A DNA stretch of 64,000 nt from Sulfitobacter sp. EhC04 (GCF_001650875.1 NZ_LXYI01000008.1:186266-250265), one strand, 5' to 3'. Shown: positions 46,176 through 56,520, counted from the first letter of the stretch. Numbers and translations: made by a program. The notes: generated by a model from the letters alone, not told the origin.

Positions 46176-47399
46176 ATGACAACAGACCAAGCCTCCGGCC
46201 CTCTGAGCGGGCTTAGGATCCTGGAAATCGGCCACTTTGTAGCTGCTCCGTTTTGTACTCGCCTGCTGGCAGACCTTGGGGCGGATGTGATCAAGATAGA
46301 ACCGCACGGGGGCGATCCGGTGCGCAAATGGGGTGCGTCCGTTGATGACAATTCGCTCTGGTGGTCGGTACATGGGCGCAACAAGCGCTCTGTGCGGCTG
46401 AACCTGAAAGCTCCGGGAGCCACGGATATCGTCTTGGATATTCTGCGCAACTGTGACGCTGTGGTCGAGAACTTTCGTCCCGGCCAACTGGCCCGTATGG
46501 GGCTGAGCAATGAAACCATGCGCCGTGACAACCCAGGTTTGATAGTTACCCATGTTTCGGGCTTCGGGCAGGACGGCCCCTATCGCGACCGTGCGGCCTT
46601 TGGCGTCATCGGCGAAGCGATCGGGGGATTGCGGTATCTTTCGGACCATGCACCGGGCACAAGTGATCTGCCCCCGGTTCGGGCGGGCATCAGCATCGGG
46701 GATTCCCTGGCCGGACTTTATGCAGCGTTTGGTCTGGTTACAGCACTCTGGCAGCGCGACCAGGCGAATGGCGATGGGAAGGGGCGCACCATTGACGTTG
46801 CGCTTACGGAATCTGTTCTTAGCATGATGGAAGGCACATTGCCGGAATATGGTATGCTGGGGAACGTGCGCCAGCCCACTGGCTCGCGCATTCCCACGGC
46901 CGCACCGTCCAGCGCCTACCCCACAAAGGACGGGAAATGGGTGCTGATCGCTGGCAACTCGGAACCGATCTTCAAACGCCTGTGCGAGCTGATTGGCTCG
47001 CCCGAACTGCCAGATGATGTTCGCTTTGCCAGCAACCCAACCCGTGTCGCCAATGTCGATGAGCTCGATGCCATCATCGCAAACTGGACCTCTCAGCAAG
47101 AATCCACCTCGCTGCTTTCGCTTCTTGAGCAGTCGGATATCCCTTCTTCCGGGATTTACAGCGCGACCGAGATCGCGAATGACCCACAGTACCGGCAGCG
47201 AAATATGGTGCGCGAGGTCGAGGATGCCCGGTTTGCAAAACCCGTTCTGCACCCCGGTATCGTACCACATTTCGTCGAAGACCCAGGAAACGTCAGGTGG
47301 TGCGGCCCCGCTATCGGCCAGCACACTACAGAGGTGCTGACGGAAGTTGGCTATGATGCAGACACCATCGCCACATTAGTTGCAAACGGAGTGATCTGA
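46176..47399 (+). CDS. Class III CoA-transferase (CaiB/BaiF family)
   Basis: 407 residues. LRILEIGHFVAAPFCTRLLA then LGADVIKIEPHGGDPVRKWG, NLKAPGATDIVLDILRNCDA and YRDRAAFGVIGEAIGGLRYL are family landmarks. It moves CoA between carboxylic acids. Its stop overlaps the start of the HMG-CoA-lyase-like gene (TGATG), a coupled pair known from acetoacetate/HMG-CoA, citramalate and related degradation routes. The ATG at 46176 was preferred over an unconserved extension. Confidence 0.93.
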   Translation: MTTDQASGPLSGLRILEIGHFVAAPFCTRLLADLGADVIKIEPHGGDPVRKWGASVDDNSLWWSVHGRNKRSVRLNLKAPGATDIVLDILRNCDAVVENFRPGQLARMGLSNETMRRDNPGLIVTHVSGFGQDGPYRDRAAFGVIGEAIGGLRYLSDHAPGTSDLPPVRAGISIGDSLAGLYAAFGLVTALWQRDQANGDGKGRTIDVALTESVLSMMEGTLPEYGMLGNVRQPTGSRIPTAAPSSAYPTKDGKWVLIAGNSEPIFKRLCELIGSPELPDDVRFASNPTRVANVDELDAIIANWTSQQESTSLLSLLEQSDIPSSGIYSATEIANDPQYRQRNMVREVEDARFAKPVLHPGIVPHFVEDPGNVRWCGPAIGQHTTEVLTEVGYDADTIATLVANGVI

Positions 47400-48313
47400 T
47401 GCTGAACGAACGTTTGAAGGTGATCGAAGTAGGCCCGCGCGACGGGTTTCAGGGCATTGGCCCGTTTATTCCGACAGAGGAAAAGATCGCCTACCTTGAA
47501 AGGCTCGTGGCGGCAGGGCTGACCGAGATTGAAATCGGATCCTTCGTCAGTGCGCGCGCGCTGCCACAGATGGCCGACACACCGGAATTGCTGACCGCCT
47601 GCGCCAGAATCCAAGGCGTGACCCCACGGGTTCTGGTGCCCAATGCCAAATATGCCCGCCGGGCGCTGGACCATGGCGCGCAAAATCTTGTTTTTGTGCT
47701 CTCCGTGTCCGAATCCCATAATCGCAACAATGTGCGGCGTCATCCAGACGAGTCCGCGGATGAATATCTGGAAATTGTCGCGCTACTGCCTGACGGCGTA
47801 AAGATGCGGCTGGATCTGGCGACGTCTTTCGATTGTCCATTTGAAGGACGGATTGAGTCCGACGCGACACTGCGGATGATCGAAAAGCTTGCACCGGCTT
47901 TGCCCGAAGCCGAGATTTGCCCCTGCGATACTACGGGAAAGGCAGTTCCCGATCAGGTGGGGCAACTGTTTCGCGACGCAAGTCAGAGCTTTCCGGATGT
48001 GAAACGCTGGGCTCTGCATGCACATGACACCTACGGGCTAGGGCTGGCCAACGTGTTTTCAGCATGGCAAGCAGGCGTTCGCATTATGGATGCCTCATTT
48101 GGAGGATTGGGCGGCTGCCCCTTTGCACCCGGTGCAACGGGCAACGTCGCGACCGAAGATCTGGTGTGGATGTTCGAACGAATGGGCGTTGAGACAGGTG
48201 TCGATTTGGACAAACTGATACCATTGTCCAGCGCCGCCGAGAAGATCCCCGGCGGTCAGACAGGTGGGCGCGTGCGCGATGCGCTGACCAAGAAAGGCGA
48301 TTGCGTGGCCTGA
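47399..48313 (+). CDS. Hydroxymethylglutaryl-CoA lyase-family protein
   Basis: 304 residues of a DRE-TIM metallolyase. VIEVGPRDGFQGIGPFIPTE carries the metal Asp and catalytic Arg, VSESHNRNNVRRHPDESADE is typical, and HAHDTYGLGLANVFSA holds the metal-binding HxH motif. SFGGLGGCPFAPGATGNVAT contains the active-site Cys loop. It cleaves HMG-CoA or a similar 3-hydroxy-3-methylacyl-CoA to acetyl-CoA plus a ketone or oxoacid. It is coupled to the CoA-transferase gene. Confidence 0.93.
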   Translation: MLNERLKVIEVGPRDGFQGIGPFIPTEEKIAYLERLVAAGLTEIEIGSFVSARALPQMADTPELLTACARIQGVTPRVLVPNAKYARRALDHGAQNLVFVLSVSESHNRNNVRRHPDESADEYLEIVALLPDGVKMRLDLATSFDCPFEGRIESDATLRMIEKLAPALPEAEICPCDTTGKAVPDQVGQLFRDASQSFPDVKRWALHAHDTYGLGLANVFSAWQAGVRIMDASFGGLGGCPFAPGATGNVATEDLVWMFERMGVETGVDLDKLIPLSSAAEKIPGGQTGGRVRDALTKKGDCVA

Positions 48314-48320
48314 TGACCCG

Positions 48321-48360
48321 CAACTGGTCCAAATGCTTCTTATTGCGTTTGGACCAGTTG
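48321..48360. terminator. Bidirectional terminator between convergent genes
   Basis: CAACTGGTCCAAA (48321-48333) and TTTGGACCAGTTG (48348-48360) are perfect 13-base arms with a 14-base loop. The right arm overlaps the last codons of the acyl-CoA synthetase gene. The arrangement suits both converging transcripts. Confidence 0.8.
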
Positions 48361-49854
48361 TTCTCGCAATTGTCTTTTTACGACCTTGCCATAGTTATTT
48401 TTGGGAAGCTCCGAAATAAAAACATAGCGCTTCGGGCGTTTGAAACGCGCGATCCGCGCATTGCAAAGATCGTTCAGAGAGGCTTCGCAAGGAGTTTTCC
48501 CTTGTGCAGCAACAACCACCGCCACGACGATCTCCCCCCATTCTTCATCCGGCAATCCGATAACGCTGACCTCTTCTACATCAGGATGCGTGAACAGCAC
48601 TTCTTCGACTTCGCGCGGGTATACGTTGGTCCCGCCGGTGACGATCATATCCTTGGAGCGGTCCCGCAGAGTCAGCGTGCCCGACGCGTCAAAACTGCCC
48701 ATATCGCCGGTCCATAGCCATCCGTCGCGAATGGCATCCGCCGTGGCAGCTTCATTGTTCCAATAACCCTGCATCACGACACCCCCCCGAACGATCACTT
48801 CGCCGATTTCGCCGGTCGGCACTGGCTTACCGTCTGCATCGGCCACCTTCACCTCGGCACCGCTGCGCGGCCAGCCCACCGAAGCGAGCGTGTCGTCATG
48901 CGCATTGCCGAAGTCGCTCGAACGCAGGCCGGTGATTGTCATCGGACTTTCGCCAAGCCCATATATTTGCACAAAGACCGGGCCAAAAACTTCCAGAGAG
49001 CGCTTTATTTCCCCCAGATACATAGGCCCGCCGCCATAGATAATCTTGCGCAAGGCATCTGCCCTGCCCGTTCCGGCTTCCACGGCCAGGCGCAGTCTTT
49101 GAATCATGGTCGGAGCAAAAAAGGCAGTCACACCGGGGTGTTCTTCGCACAGTTGCATGAATTCTTCGGTGTCAAAGCCGCCAGAGACAGGAACAACCTG
49201 CCGAGCGCCACGTGCCACATATGCTGGCATATACAGCCCTGAACCATGCGACATCGGGGCCGCGTGCACCAAGCTTGTCCGCGTGTCGGGATCATCCATA
49301 TCTGCCAGGTGGCTTAGCGTCATCATCATGAGGTTTTGGTGGCTCAGCATCGCTCCTTTGGAGCGCCCGGTAGTGCCGCTGGTAAAAAAGAGCCAGGCTA
49401 GCTGATCCGGTTTGGTCTGCGCCGCGGCACTCGCCAAATTGTCGAAAAGGTCGTGATAGCCCTGGCTACCGATCCCGACGAGGGACACCGAAGAGCCTCT
49501 GTCCTCAATCGCATCGGCAAGCGCTTGCAGTTTACCATCGGAGACGATGACCAGTTCCGCACTCGCATCGTCCAAGATATCTGCCGCTTCGAATGGATGC
49601 AATTTGCTGTTTATCGGCGTGGCAACCATGCCCGCCGCCCATATGCCAAACATTACCTCCACATACTCGGGAACGTTTTCCGAATAGATGGCAATGCGGG
49701 TGCCTGCGGCATAACTATTGCGCAACCCGGCACCAAGCTTCAGAGATCTCTGATGCAGCTCTGCGAATGTTAGTTCTTGGCATTTACCGCGAAAAACGGC
49801 CCCCAAATCAGGAAACCGCTGTGCCGCCTGGTCAAGCAAAGAGAACATATTCAT
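48340..49854 (-). CDS. AMP-dependent acyl-CoA synthetase/ligase
   Basis: 504 residues. P-loop-like LFFTSGTTGRSKGAMLSHQN, QIYGLGESPMTITG, GWLWTGDMGSFDASGTLTLR and the A10 region RFKRPKRYVFISELPKNNYG with the catalytic Lys. It activates a carboxylic acid through an acyl-AMP to acyl-CoA. With the thiolase, CoA-transferase and lyase it supplies the CoA-linked arm of the pathway. It diverges from the MarR gene. Confidence 0.92.
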   Translation of the reverse strand: MNMFSLLDQAAQRFPDLGAVFRGKCQELTFAELHQRSLKLGAGLRNSYAAGTRIAIYSENVPEYVEVMFGIWAAGMVATPINSKLHPFEAADILDDASAELVIVSDGKLQALADAIEDRGSSVSLVGIGSQGYHDLFDNLASAAAQTKPDQLAWLFFTSGTTGRSKGAMLSHQNLMMMTLSHLADMDDPDTRTSLVHAAPMSHGSGLYMPAYVARGARQVVPVSGGFDTEEFMQLCEEHPGVTAFFAPTMIQRLRLAVEAGTGRADALRKIIYGGGPMYLGEIKRSLEVFGPVFVQIYGLGESPMTITGLRSSDFGNAHDDTLASVGWPRSGAEVKVADADGKPVPTGEIGEVIVRGGVVMQGYWNNEAATADAIRDGWLWTGDMGSFDASGTLTLRDRSKDMIVTGGTNVYPREVEEVLFTHPDVEEVSVIGLPDEEWGEIVVAVVVAAQGKTPCEASLNDLCNARIARFKRPKRYVFISELPKNNYGKVVKRQLREQLVQTQ

Positions 49855-50053
49855 GCCATTGCCTCAATTTTCTTCCTTATCTATTTTTGGCCGCTCTAAA
49901 TGACATTCAGCCATCCAGTAGCGTTGACCTTGCAGCATTTTATCCCCAGTTTGGCCAGATAGCTGTCCCCAAATGCGTGACAGACAATTGGCTGAACGCT
50001 ATGCTATCAATCTTTATTGATAAATTGAGGTCGCTCTGGTTGGGCTAAGAAAA

Positions 50054-50626
50054 ATGCAAACAGAGAGAAAAACAAAATATTTGCCGCCGGATGAGCTGCT
50101 GGTTCAGTTTCGACTTCCTGAAGATTCCGATTTCGTTATCGAAAGAAGTGCTCTGCGGGCTTTTTCGCTTCTATCGAACCGGGGCAGTTGGATTCTATCC
50201 AGCATGTACATCAGCAGATACGGGTTGAATGTGATCGGCTGGCGGATTTTGGCGATACTGGCTACAAATTCCCCGCTTTCGGCCAAGGACATTGCAGAAA
50301 TGCTGGCCACCGATCAGGTCACCATAAGCCGGGCGACCGAGCAACTGGCAAACAAGAATCTGATCCGGCGCAGAGTGGACCCGAAGGACCGAAGACGGCA
50401 ACTGTTGCGGCTGAGCAAGCGCGGCACCGATATTTACAACCAGATCCTGCCCCTGTTGTTTGCAACCGAAAACGCCATACTGTCTCCTTTGTCGACCGAT
50501 GAAAGGCGGGAGTTTATGCGGATGCTCTCGATTGTACAGGATCATTCGGATGAGACTGTGCGCGAAGGCACAAACTGGGAACATATCATCGGCGAATACG
50601 GCTACAGGGAAGAAAATCTTCGGTAG
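50054..50626 (+). CDS. MarR-family transcriptional regulator
   Basis: 190 residues. The winged helix-turn-helix spans GWRILAILATNSPLSAKDIA, LATDQVTISRATEQLANKNL and RRRVDPKDRRRQLLRLSKRG. MarR proteins often respond to aromatic acids or their CoA esters and repress adjacent catabolic genes. It diverges from the acyl-CoA synthetase gene over a 199-base spacer, which makes that gene its likely target. No clear operator palindrome was found. Confidence 0.9.
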   Translation: MQTERKTKYLPPDELLVQFRLPEDSDFVIERSALRAFSLLSNRGSWILSSMYISRYGLNVIGWRILAILATNSPLSAKDIAEMLATDQVTISRATEQLANKNLIRRRVDPKDRRRQLLRLSKRGTDIYNQILPLLFATENAILSPLSTDERREFMRMLSIVQDHSDETVREGTNWEHIIGEYGYREENLR

Positions 50627-50669
50627 CCGAAAGCGCTTTCGCTGCCAGAAAAGCCTGTCGCACGGAATG

Positions 50670-51449
50670 TTAGTTCACATTCTTCGTCCAGTCGCTCCAG
50701 ATCTCAAGATACCAGACCAACAACTCGCGCTGTCCTCTAAGTTCCAGCCGGGTATAGGCGCGCTTGCGATATGTCATGACGCTTTCCTTGCCGATGCCAA
50801 GATCAGAGGCGATGCAATTGGATGTCATTCCGCTCAGAATTCGGGCGCAGACCTCTACTTCACGTGGCGACAGGCTAGAGGCGTCGGAAAGACAATCCTC
50901 GACATCCTCGATCACTGAGAGTGCAGGCGCGAATTTGACCTTACGGTTCATCAGCTCGGCATGTTTGGCCACCGAAGCAAGGATTAGTGAAGCATAGGGT
51001 TGAAGCTTTTCAATGTCTCCTTGGGAAAGCGCAGCCGTCGTATCCGAGCGCACCAGCTTAAGGCAGAATACATCCTGCTTCACGCGCGCCAGCGCCAAAA
51101 TTTCAGACGCCGACGTCTCGGACCTGCCAGCCATGGGCGCGTCTGAACTATATGTTCTGACACGTGTGACGTGGCTCGCGGTCATCATCTGGCGTTTGAC
51201 GTTGTGGATATCTTTTTGAATCGCGTGAAACTTCGTCGAAGGAAGAAGGCCCGCGGCGGATATCTCGCGGATCTCATAATTACGAAGCCTGTAGCAAACG
51301 CAATAATCAACGCCGATCAGTTTGTTTATCGCCCCAAGTAGATTGCGTGGAAATTGGGGTAAGCCAATTTCGGTGATAACCTCTGTCATGTCGTTTAAGC
51401 CGACTTCGGCGTACGGATCTACCTCCAGAATATCGAACATCGCTGTCAT
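50670..51449 (-). CDS. LuxR-family transcriptional regulator
   Basis: About 259 residues. The C-terminal helix-turn-helix is LSPREVEVCARILSGMTSNC then IASDLGIGKESVMTYRKRAY. The N-terminal ~190 residues form a sensor domain without recognisable autoinducer-binding hallmarks. The start ATG at 51447-51449 lies right after GGAGGAGG; a TTG-initiated frame four codons upstream would use that ribosome site as coding sequence. It may control the neighbouring dehydrogenase/P450 genes. Confidence 0.88.
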   Translation of the reverse strand: MTAMFDILEVDPYAEVGLNDMTEVITEIGLPQFPRNLLGAINKLIGVDYCVCYRLRNYEIREISAAGLLPSTKFHAIQKDIHNVKRQMMTASHVTRVRTYSSDAPMAGRSETSASEILALARVKQDVFCLKLVRSDTTAALSQGDIEKLQPYASLILASVAKHAELMNRKVKFAPALSVIEDVEDCLSDASSLSPREVEVCARILSGMTSNCIASDLGIGKESVMTYRKRAYTRLELRGQRELLVWYLEIWSDWTKNVN

Positions 51450-51916
51450 CACCTCCTCCAATGATCATGATGGACATCACTCGCCGATTCAGCTTAGTTA
51501 CATTTCGAAAAGATTGCAATATGCAATTAAAAATCAGGATGTTGTGAAAACCATATTATTATTAATCAGTTACATAGATCGCCACGTCCAATTTTGGCGC
51601 AGCACACACGTATTACTTGCAACCACACAGAATCAGCGAGACGGGCTGATACCCCGTCTCAGCTCGAATTCGTCAGTCTGGTGTTGGGGAAGACCACTGG
51701 CTGCGGCCTTGAAACGGGTCGCCCGCACAGCCCGTCTCGATGAACGGCACTATGCGGTTTCTGCTATCTCCTGCGGCCATCAGAAGCCGCGCGTACGTTG
51801 GCAGGCAAGGTTGATCGCCTCGCCCACGCCGAATTGCCGAATACAAAAAAACGTGCTTGCTCCGTCCGCTCGCTTGAGAACGCGCAGACAGTGGTCAACG
51901 GGCGGGGGATTCTCAA
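51450..51916. other. Spacer with one stem-loop
   Basis: No gene recognised. GAGACGGG (51638-51645) and CCCGTCTC (51653-51660) form a perfect 8-bp stem with a 7-base loop and no T run. The stretch lies downstream of the dehydrogenase gene and upstream of luxR, so it may hold a terminator and the luxR promoter. Confidence 0.45.
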
Positions 51917-53047
51917 TCAGTAAGCGGCATCGAGAACAGCATTTACAAAGTCGGCAGAGGGGCGCTGCGCGAAATCTCCCGCATTCTCCGGCTCGGAAAA
52001 GAAATCAATGGCGTCAGACAGGGCTTCAGATTTGACACCGCAGTCCGAGAGGCTGGATGGCAATCCGAGGTCCAGAAGCAGTTCGGCGACAACCTGATCA
52101 AGAGGGTTGTCGCTCAGTTCCATCGCGGCAACAAGCTCTGCCTGGCTCTCAGCTGTTCCGCCAGACTGGCGCAAAACATGGGGCAGAATGACTGCAGACA
52201 CCAGGCCGCGTGGCAGGCCAGTGACAGATGACAGGACGCGCCCGATCCGATGGCATGGTCCGGGGAGTGCCCCTTGCGCCAATCCTTGCGTGGCCAGCCA
52301 AGCGCCCTTCTGACACATCAGTCGCGCATCGGTGTCCAACGGGTGTGTTCGGGAACGGCGCAGGCCCTTTGTCAGCAAGGTTAACCCATGCAAGGCAGCG
52401 GCCTTGGCAAGCGGTCTCTCACCCAAGGTGTTACCTCCGGTTTCGATCGCGTTGACAACGGACGCCATTCCAGAGGCAAGCCATTCCGATTCCGGTGTGG
52501 TCAGGGTTGCATGCGGATCCAACAGAACGATATCGGGCGCCAGATCTGTGTGCTGTACCGGTTGAAGCCCGCCTGTTTCCTTGTCTTCGATCACGGCAAA
52601 TGGAAGATATTCCTCGCCCGAAAGCGTGGTGGGAATAGCAATAAGGTACGGCCTCGGGGAGGCTGCTGTTGTCGATTTGCGCAGGCGTTCGAAATCCTCT
52701 GGCACGGCGACATTATTGGTCAGACACACGCGTGCTGCCTTTGCCGTCTCGATCGCAGCGCCACTACCGGCTGCAACCATCGCCTCGGTTCCGGCGTGAC
52801 GGAGCGCACCGGTAACGCTCAGCACCGCTGATCGGTCCGCACGATCCGACAGCCGCTCAGAGTATGCGTCGCTCAAGATCTCCTGGAACGACTGAACATA
52901 GCTTTCCGCAGCGGCCGACGTCATATTGGTCACCAGAATTGTCTGCCGGGACCAAAGTTCGCTCAGAGCCTTGGGCAGCATCTGAGAAACTGGGTCGCCG
53001 TACATTACGATTTGGCGAGCGGGCGGTTCATATCTGACCAGAGGCAT
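51917..53047 (-). CDS. Iron-alcohol-dehydrogenase/maleylacetate-reductase-like protein with altered metal site
   Basis: 376 residues. NAD-binding residues VAAGSGAAIETAKAA, AIPTTLSGEEYLPFAVI and LDPHATLTTPESEWLASGM place it near maleylacetate reductases. The metal ligands of the superfamily (Asp, His, His, His) align with Ala195, Asn199, His266 and Arg280 here (GMASVVNAIE; PCHRIGR; LPRGLVSAVILPH), so three of four are replaced. It probably does not bind iron in the usual way and may use another mechanism or substrate. It is 53 bases downstream of the P450 gene on the same strand. Confidence 0.8.
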   Translation of the reverse strand: MPLVRYEPPARQIVMYGDPVSQMLPKALSELWSRQTILVTNMTSAAAESYVQSFQEILSDAYSERLSDRADRSAVLSVTGALRHAGTEAMVAAGSGAAIETAKAARVCLTNNVAVPEDFERLRKSTTAASPRPYLIAIPTTLSGEEYLPFAVIEDKETGGLQPVQHTDLAPDIVLLDPHATLTTPESEWLASGMASVVNAIETGGNTLGERPLAKAAALHGLTLLTKGLRRSRTHPLDTDARLMCQKGAWLATQGLAQGALPGPCHRIGRVLSSVTGLPRGLVSAVILPHVLRQSGGTAESQAELVAAMELSDNPLDQVVAELLLDLGLPSSLSDCGVKSEALSDAIDFFSEPENAGDFAQRPSADFVNAVLDAAY

Positions 53048-53100
53048 AGTTCACCTGAAGCTTAGTTACCTGTTGCGTCGTTCCAACCCGTCACTGTTCG

Positions 53101-54387
53101 TCACCCCTGAAGGTCGACCCACAGTGACTTTGGTGCGCGAAAGCCGAAGGCCCGGACAAAGTCGATCTCTTCATCCGCGGCAAGCTTCATGTTCGGAAAC
53201 TCCCGTGTCATCGTCTGGAAAAGCAGTTTCATTTCGAGGCGCGCCAATGGGGCACCCATACAGAAATGCAGGCCGTTTCCAAATGTCAGATGCTTACGCA
53301 CGTTTTTGCGATCCAAACGGAATTCATCCGGGTCTTCGAACATTTCCGGGTCTCGGTTCGCCGCAGCAAAAGAGATGACGATGCCTGAACCGGCAGGAAT
53401 GTCCATTCCCCCGATCGTAACGTCCTCAACCGCACGACGGCGCCAGTTGGCCACCGCGCCATACATGCGCAACCCTTCTTCGACTGCCAATGGAATGAGC
53501 GAAGGTTCATCCACCAACTGCTGCCACAGGCCGTCACCTGACAGCAACGCATTTAGAAGATGGGTAGATTGGTTGGTGGTTGTTTCATGGCCCGCGAACA
53601 ACAACCCAAAGGCGGCCGAGTTGATCTCATTCAGAGTCAGCTTGTCGTCGTCGCCATCACGTACGGCCAGCAAATCACTGACATAGTCGTCTCCGGGATT
53701 GAGCATTTTCTTTTGCACGTGTTTCACGCAATAGTTCCAGAATTCGACCAGATTGCGTGCTCCATCAATCTGCTTGTTCTTGCTGGAATGTGTAAAGCTC
53801 ATCAAAGCCCGGTCCATTGCCCAAGCTTTGACTTGGGCCGCGTCGCTTTCGGGAATATCCAAAAGACTGAAGATCACTCGCGCAGGAAACTCGTAGATAA
53901 AGTCTTTCAAGATATCCACACGGTTCTTGCCCTGCAGATTTTTTATCCCTAGTTCGACGTTGCGCACGATATGTGGCTCAAGTGCCATCAGTCGTTTCAT
54001 CCCCATCGCCTGGCTGACATGGGTACGGATACGATCATGGCGCGGCGGGTCACAGTTCACCTGGATACCTTCCAGTGCGTATCCGCCCTCATCGAGAATG
54101 CTCAGAGCTTCCTGGGGGACTGGCGCGACTGGCGTGTTGGCATTTGCCGCTGAGAACACGCTTGGATTACGCAGAATGCTCATCACGTCATCATAGCGCG
54201 TGACCACCCAGTAATCGAGTTCGGGTGAATAGAACACCGGCTCGGATTGACGTGCCTCACCCAGTACCTTGTACATGGCGTGTTGGTCGTACGGATCCCA
54301 ACGATGACCGATGCTGCCGACGGGGCAGACGGCCTTGGGCAGATCCCAAACTTTAGCCAGATCACTCGGGGGTTTAGCTACACTCAT
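53101..54387 (-). CDS. Cytochrome P450
   Basis: 428 residues of a soluble bacterial P450. I-helix AGHETTTNQSTH (265-276), ExxR at Glu304-Arg307, and heme loop FGNGLHFCMGAP with Cys376 as ligand. It monooxygenates an unknown substrate using electrons from a ferredoxin. The ferredoxin gene lies divergently 377 bases away and a fitting reductase is at 40926. The ATG at 54385-54387 follows GGAGAG. The CYP family was not assigned. Confidence 0.95.
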   Translation of the reverse strand: MSVAKPPSDLAKVWDLPKAVCPVGSIGHRWDPYDQHAMYKVLGEARQSEPVFYSPELDYWVVTRYDDVMSILRNPSVFSAANANTPVAPVPQEALSILDEGGYALEGIQVNCDPPRHDRIRTHVSQAMGMKRLMALEPHIVRNVELGIKNLQGKNRVDILKDFIYEFPARVIFSLLDIPESDAAQVKAWAMDRALMSFTHSSKNKQIDGARNLVEFWNYCVKHVQKKMLNPGDDYVSDLLAVRDGDDDKLTLNEINSAAFGLLFAGHETTTNQSTHLLNALLSGDGLWQQLVDEPSLIPLAVEEGLRMYGAVANWRRRAVEDVTIGGMDIPAGSGIVISFAAANRDPEMFEDPDEFRLDRKNVRKHLTFGNGLHFCMGAPLARLEMKLLFQTMTREFPNMKLAADEEIDFVRAFGFRAPKSLWVDLQG

Positions 54388-55091
<704 letters not shown>

Positions 55092-55623
55092 GGAAGAGTT
55101 TCGATCTCCAGAAATGGTTGGTGGGCATTGGCCAGTTGTTCAGGTGCTATTTTGAAAGGTCGCTGCGGCTGAAGTGAGGGTAACATCTCAGCGCCATAGT
55201 CCGCCCGCTGGCAAATGGCACCTGAACGTGCGCGGTGCCTTAAGCCGCCTCCACGATCAGTTGAAGGTTCGCCTCGGCGATACCGCGCATTAGGTCTCGT
55301 TGATCGTACTTTTGCAAAAGCTCTGACAGATTCATGTTGGTCTTGCTTTGAGCGTCCGGCCTTAAACATGAACCACTTGTTCGCTGCCTTCGCCTGCGGC
55401 TCAACGCGAAAAGTGATGTGCGATGCCTCAGGTTAAAGGCCGGATGCTTTCATGGGGTCTCCGTATGGTCCGTGGTTGAAAATCAACATCATGGGTCTCC
55501 ACATCATCTGAAACAGACCATATGGACCTAAAGTAAGGATCATATAATCAGAGCATCCCAGTTGCCGCCAACGGCTGCCATCCCAAAGGCCCGGCCAGAC
55601 GCCCGGTACGTGTCCGCAGTAGG
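55092..55623. other. Spacer containing an IS256 fragment
   Basis: Apart from the short IS256-like frame at 55240-55335, nothing coding is recognisable. It is the right edge of the P450 region; the next gene is the epoxide hydrolase. Confidence 0.45.
55240..55335 (-). mobile_element. IS256-family transposase N-terminal remnant
   Basis: A 31-codon frame MNLSELLQKYDQRDLMRGIA then EANLQLIVEAA and TAA. It matches the start of IS256 transposases (M-x-L-S-E-L-L-x-K-x-D-x-x-D-x-L-R-x-I-A-E-A-x-L-Q). The remaining ~370 residues are absent. Confidence 0.6.
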
Positions 55624-56520
55624 TCAGTTTGACGGCGCTTGCCCGAGGAAGGAGCTGATCAGGGCGTTGACGGCATCCGGCTTTTCAAGATGAAGGAAAT
55701 GGCCGCACTCTGTCACAATCTCCTGCCGCAACCCGGCTGGAAATCTGGACCCGAAATCGCCGCCCACATCCGACCCTATGCAGCCATCGTCCGCACCGTG
55801 CAGGTACAAGGTCGGCACCTGAACCGGATCGGTATTGAGCCGGGCCTGCCATGCGGCCGACTCGGGCCGGTCGTCTGCCAGACCAAAGGTGTGGCGGTAG
55901 TAGTTGAGGGTGGCTTTGGCCACGCCAGGTTTGCGGAATGTGGCTTTCAGCGCTTCCATATCCTCTGCAGGGAGATCAAAGCCCGGCGACCACTCTGACC
56001 AGAGCCGGTCGACAAAGGCGAAATCCTGATAAGCGAGTGCAGTTTCGGCAAACCGTGACAGGAAGAAGAACATGTACCACGAGCGGCGCTGCTGGTCCGG
56101 GTCGACGATAAGCGCCTTGCCAAAGCCCGCACCGAAGGGGATCGCAAGGGTGACAAGTTTTTCGATCTTTTCTGGCGCGAGTACGGCGGCACTGTAGGCC
56201 GCAACCGCGCCCCAGTCATGACCGATCACACTGGCGTGGCCGCCGCCCAGGGCGTCGATCAACCCGACGACATCCTGACCCAGCGCGGCGCTGTGATAAG
56301 AACCGTCCGCCGGAACGTCGGAGGGTGCGTAGCCTCGCATATAGGGTGCCACAACACGGTATCCCAGCCGAGAGAAGGCTTGCAATTGGGGACGGAACGA
56401 CAGCGCGTGGTCGGGAAAGCCGTGCAGGCACAGCAACAGCGGCCCCTCGCCTTCCTCGATGTAAGTGAAGTTAAGCCCATTGGCCTTAACCTGATGCTCC
56501 TTGAAGGTATTCGCCGTCAT
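55624..56520 (-). CDS. Epoxide-hydrolase-type alpha/beta hydrolase
   Basis: 298 residues. Oxyanion motif LHGFPDHALSFRPQL, nucleophile elbow VIGHDWGAVAAYS with Asp as nucleophile (sG-x-D-x-G pattern of epoxide hydrolases and haloalkane dehalogenases), acid in YLHGADDGCIG and base in ECGHFLHLEKPD. A cap domain lies at about 135-215. It likely opens an epoxide or acts on a halogenated carbon. It is last in a minus-strand series with an SDR and the 822-residue redox protein. Confidence 0.88.
   Translation of the reverse strand: MTANTFKEHQVKANGLNFTYIEEGEGPLLLCLHGFPDHALSFRPQLQAFSRLGYRVVAPYMRGYAPSDVPADGSYHSAALGQDVVGLIDALGGGHASVIGHDWGAVAAYSAAVLAPEKIEKLVTLAIPFGAGFGKALIVDPDQQRRSWYMFFFLSRFAETALAYQDFAFVDRLWSEWSPGFDLPAEDMEALKATFRKPGVAKATLNYYRHTFGLADDRPESAAWQARLNTDPVQVPTLYLHGADDGCIGSDVGGDFGSRFPAGLRQEIVTECGHFLHLEKPDAVNALISSFLGQAPSN

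Noticed and set aside
51638..51660. Intrinsic terminator
   Set aside because: The 8-bp stem is perfect but has no T run on either side, so it is recorded only within the spacer description.
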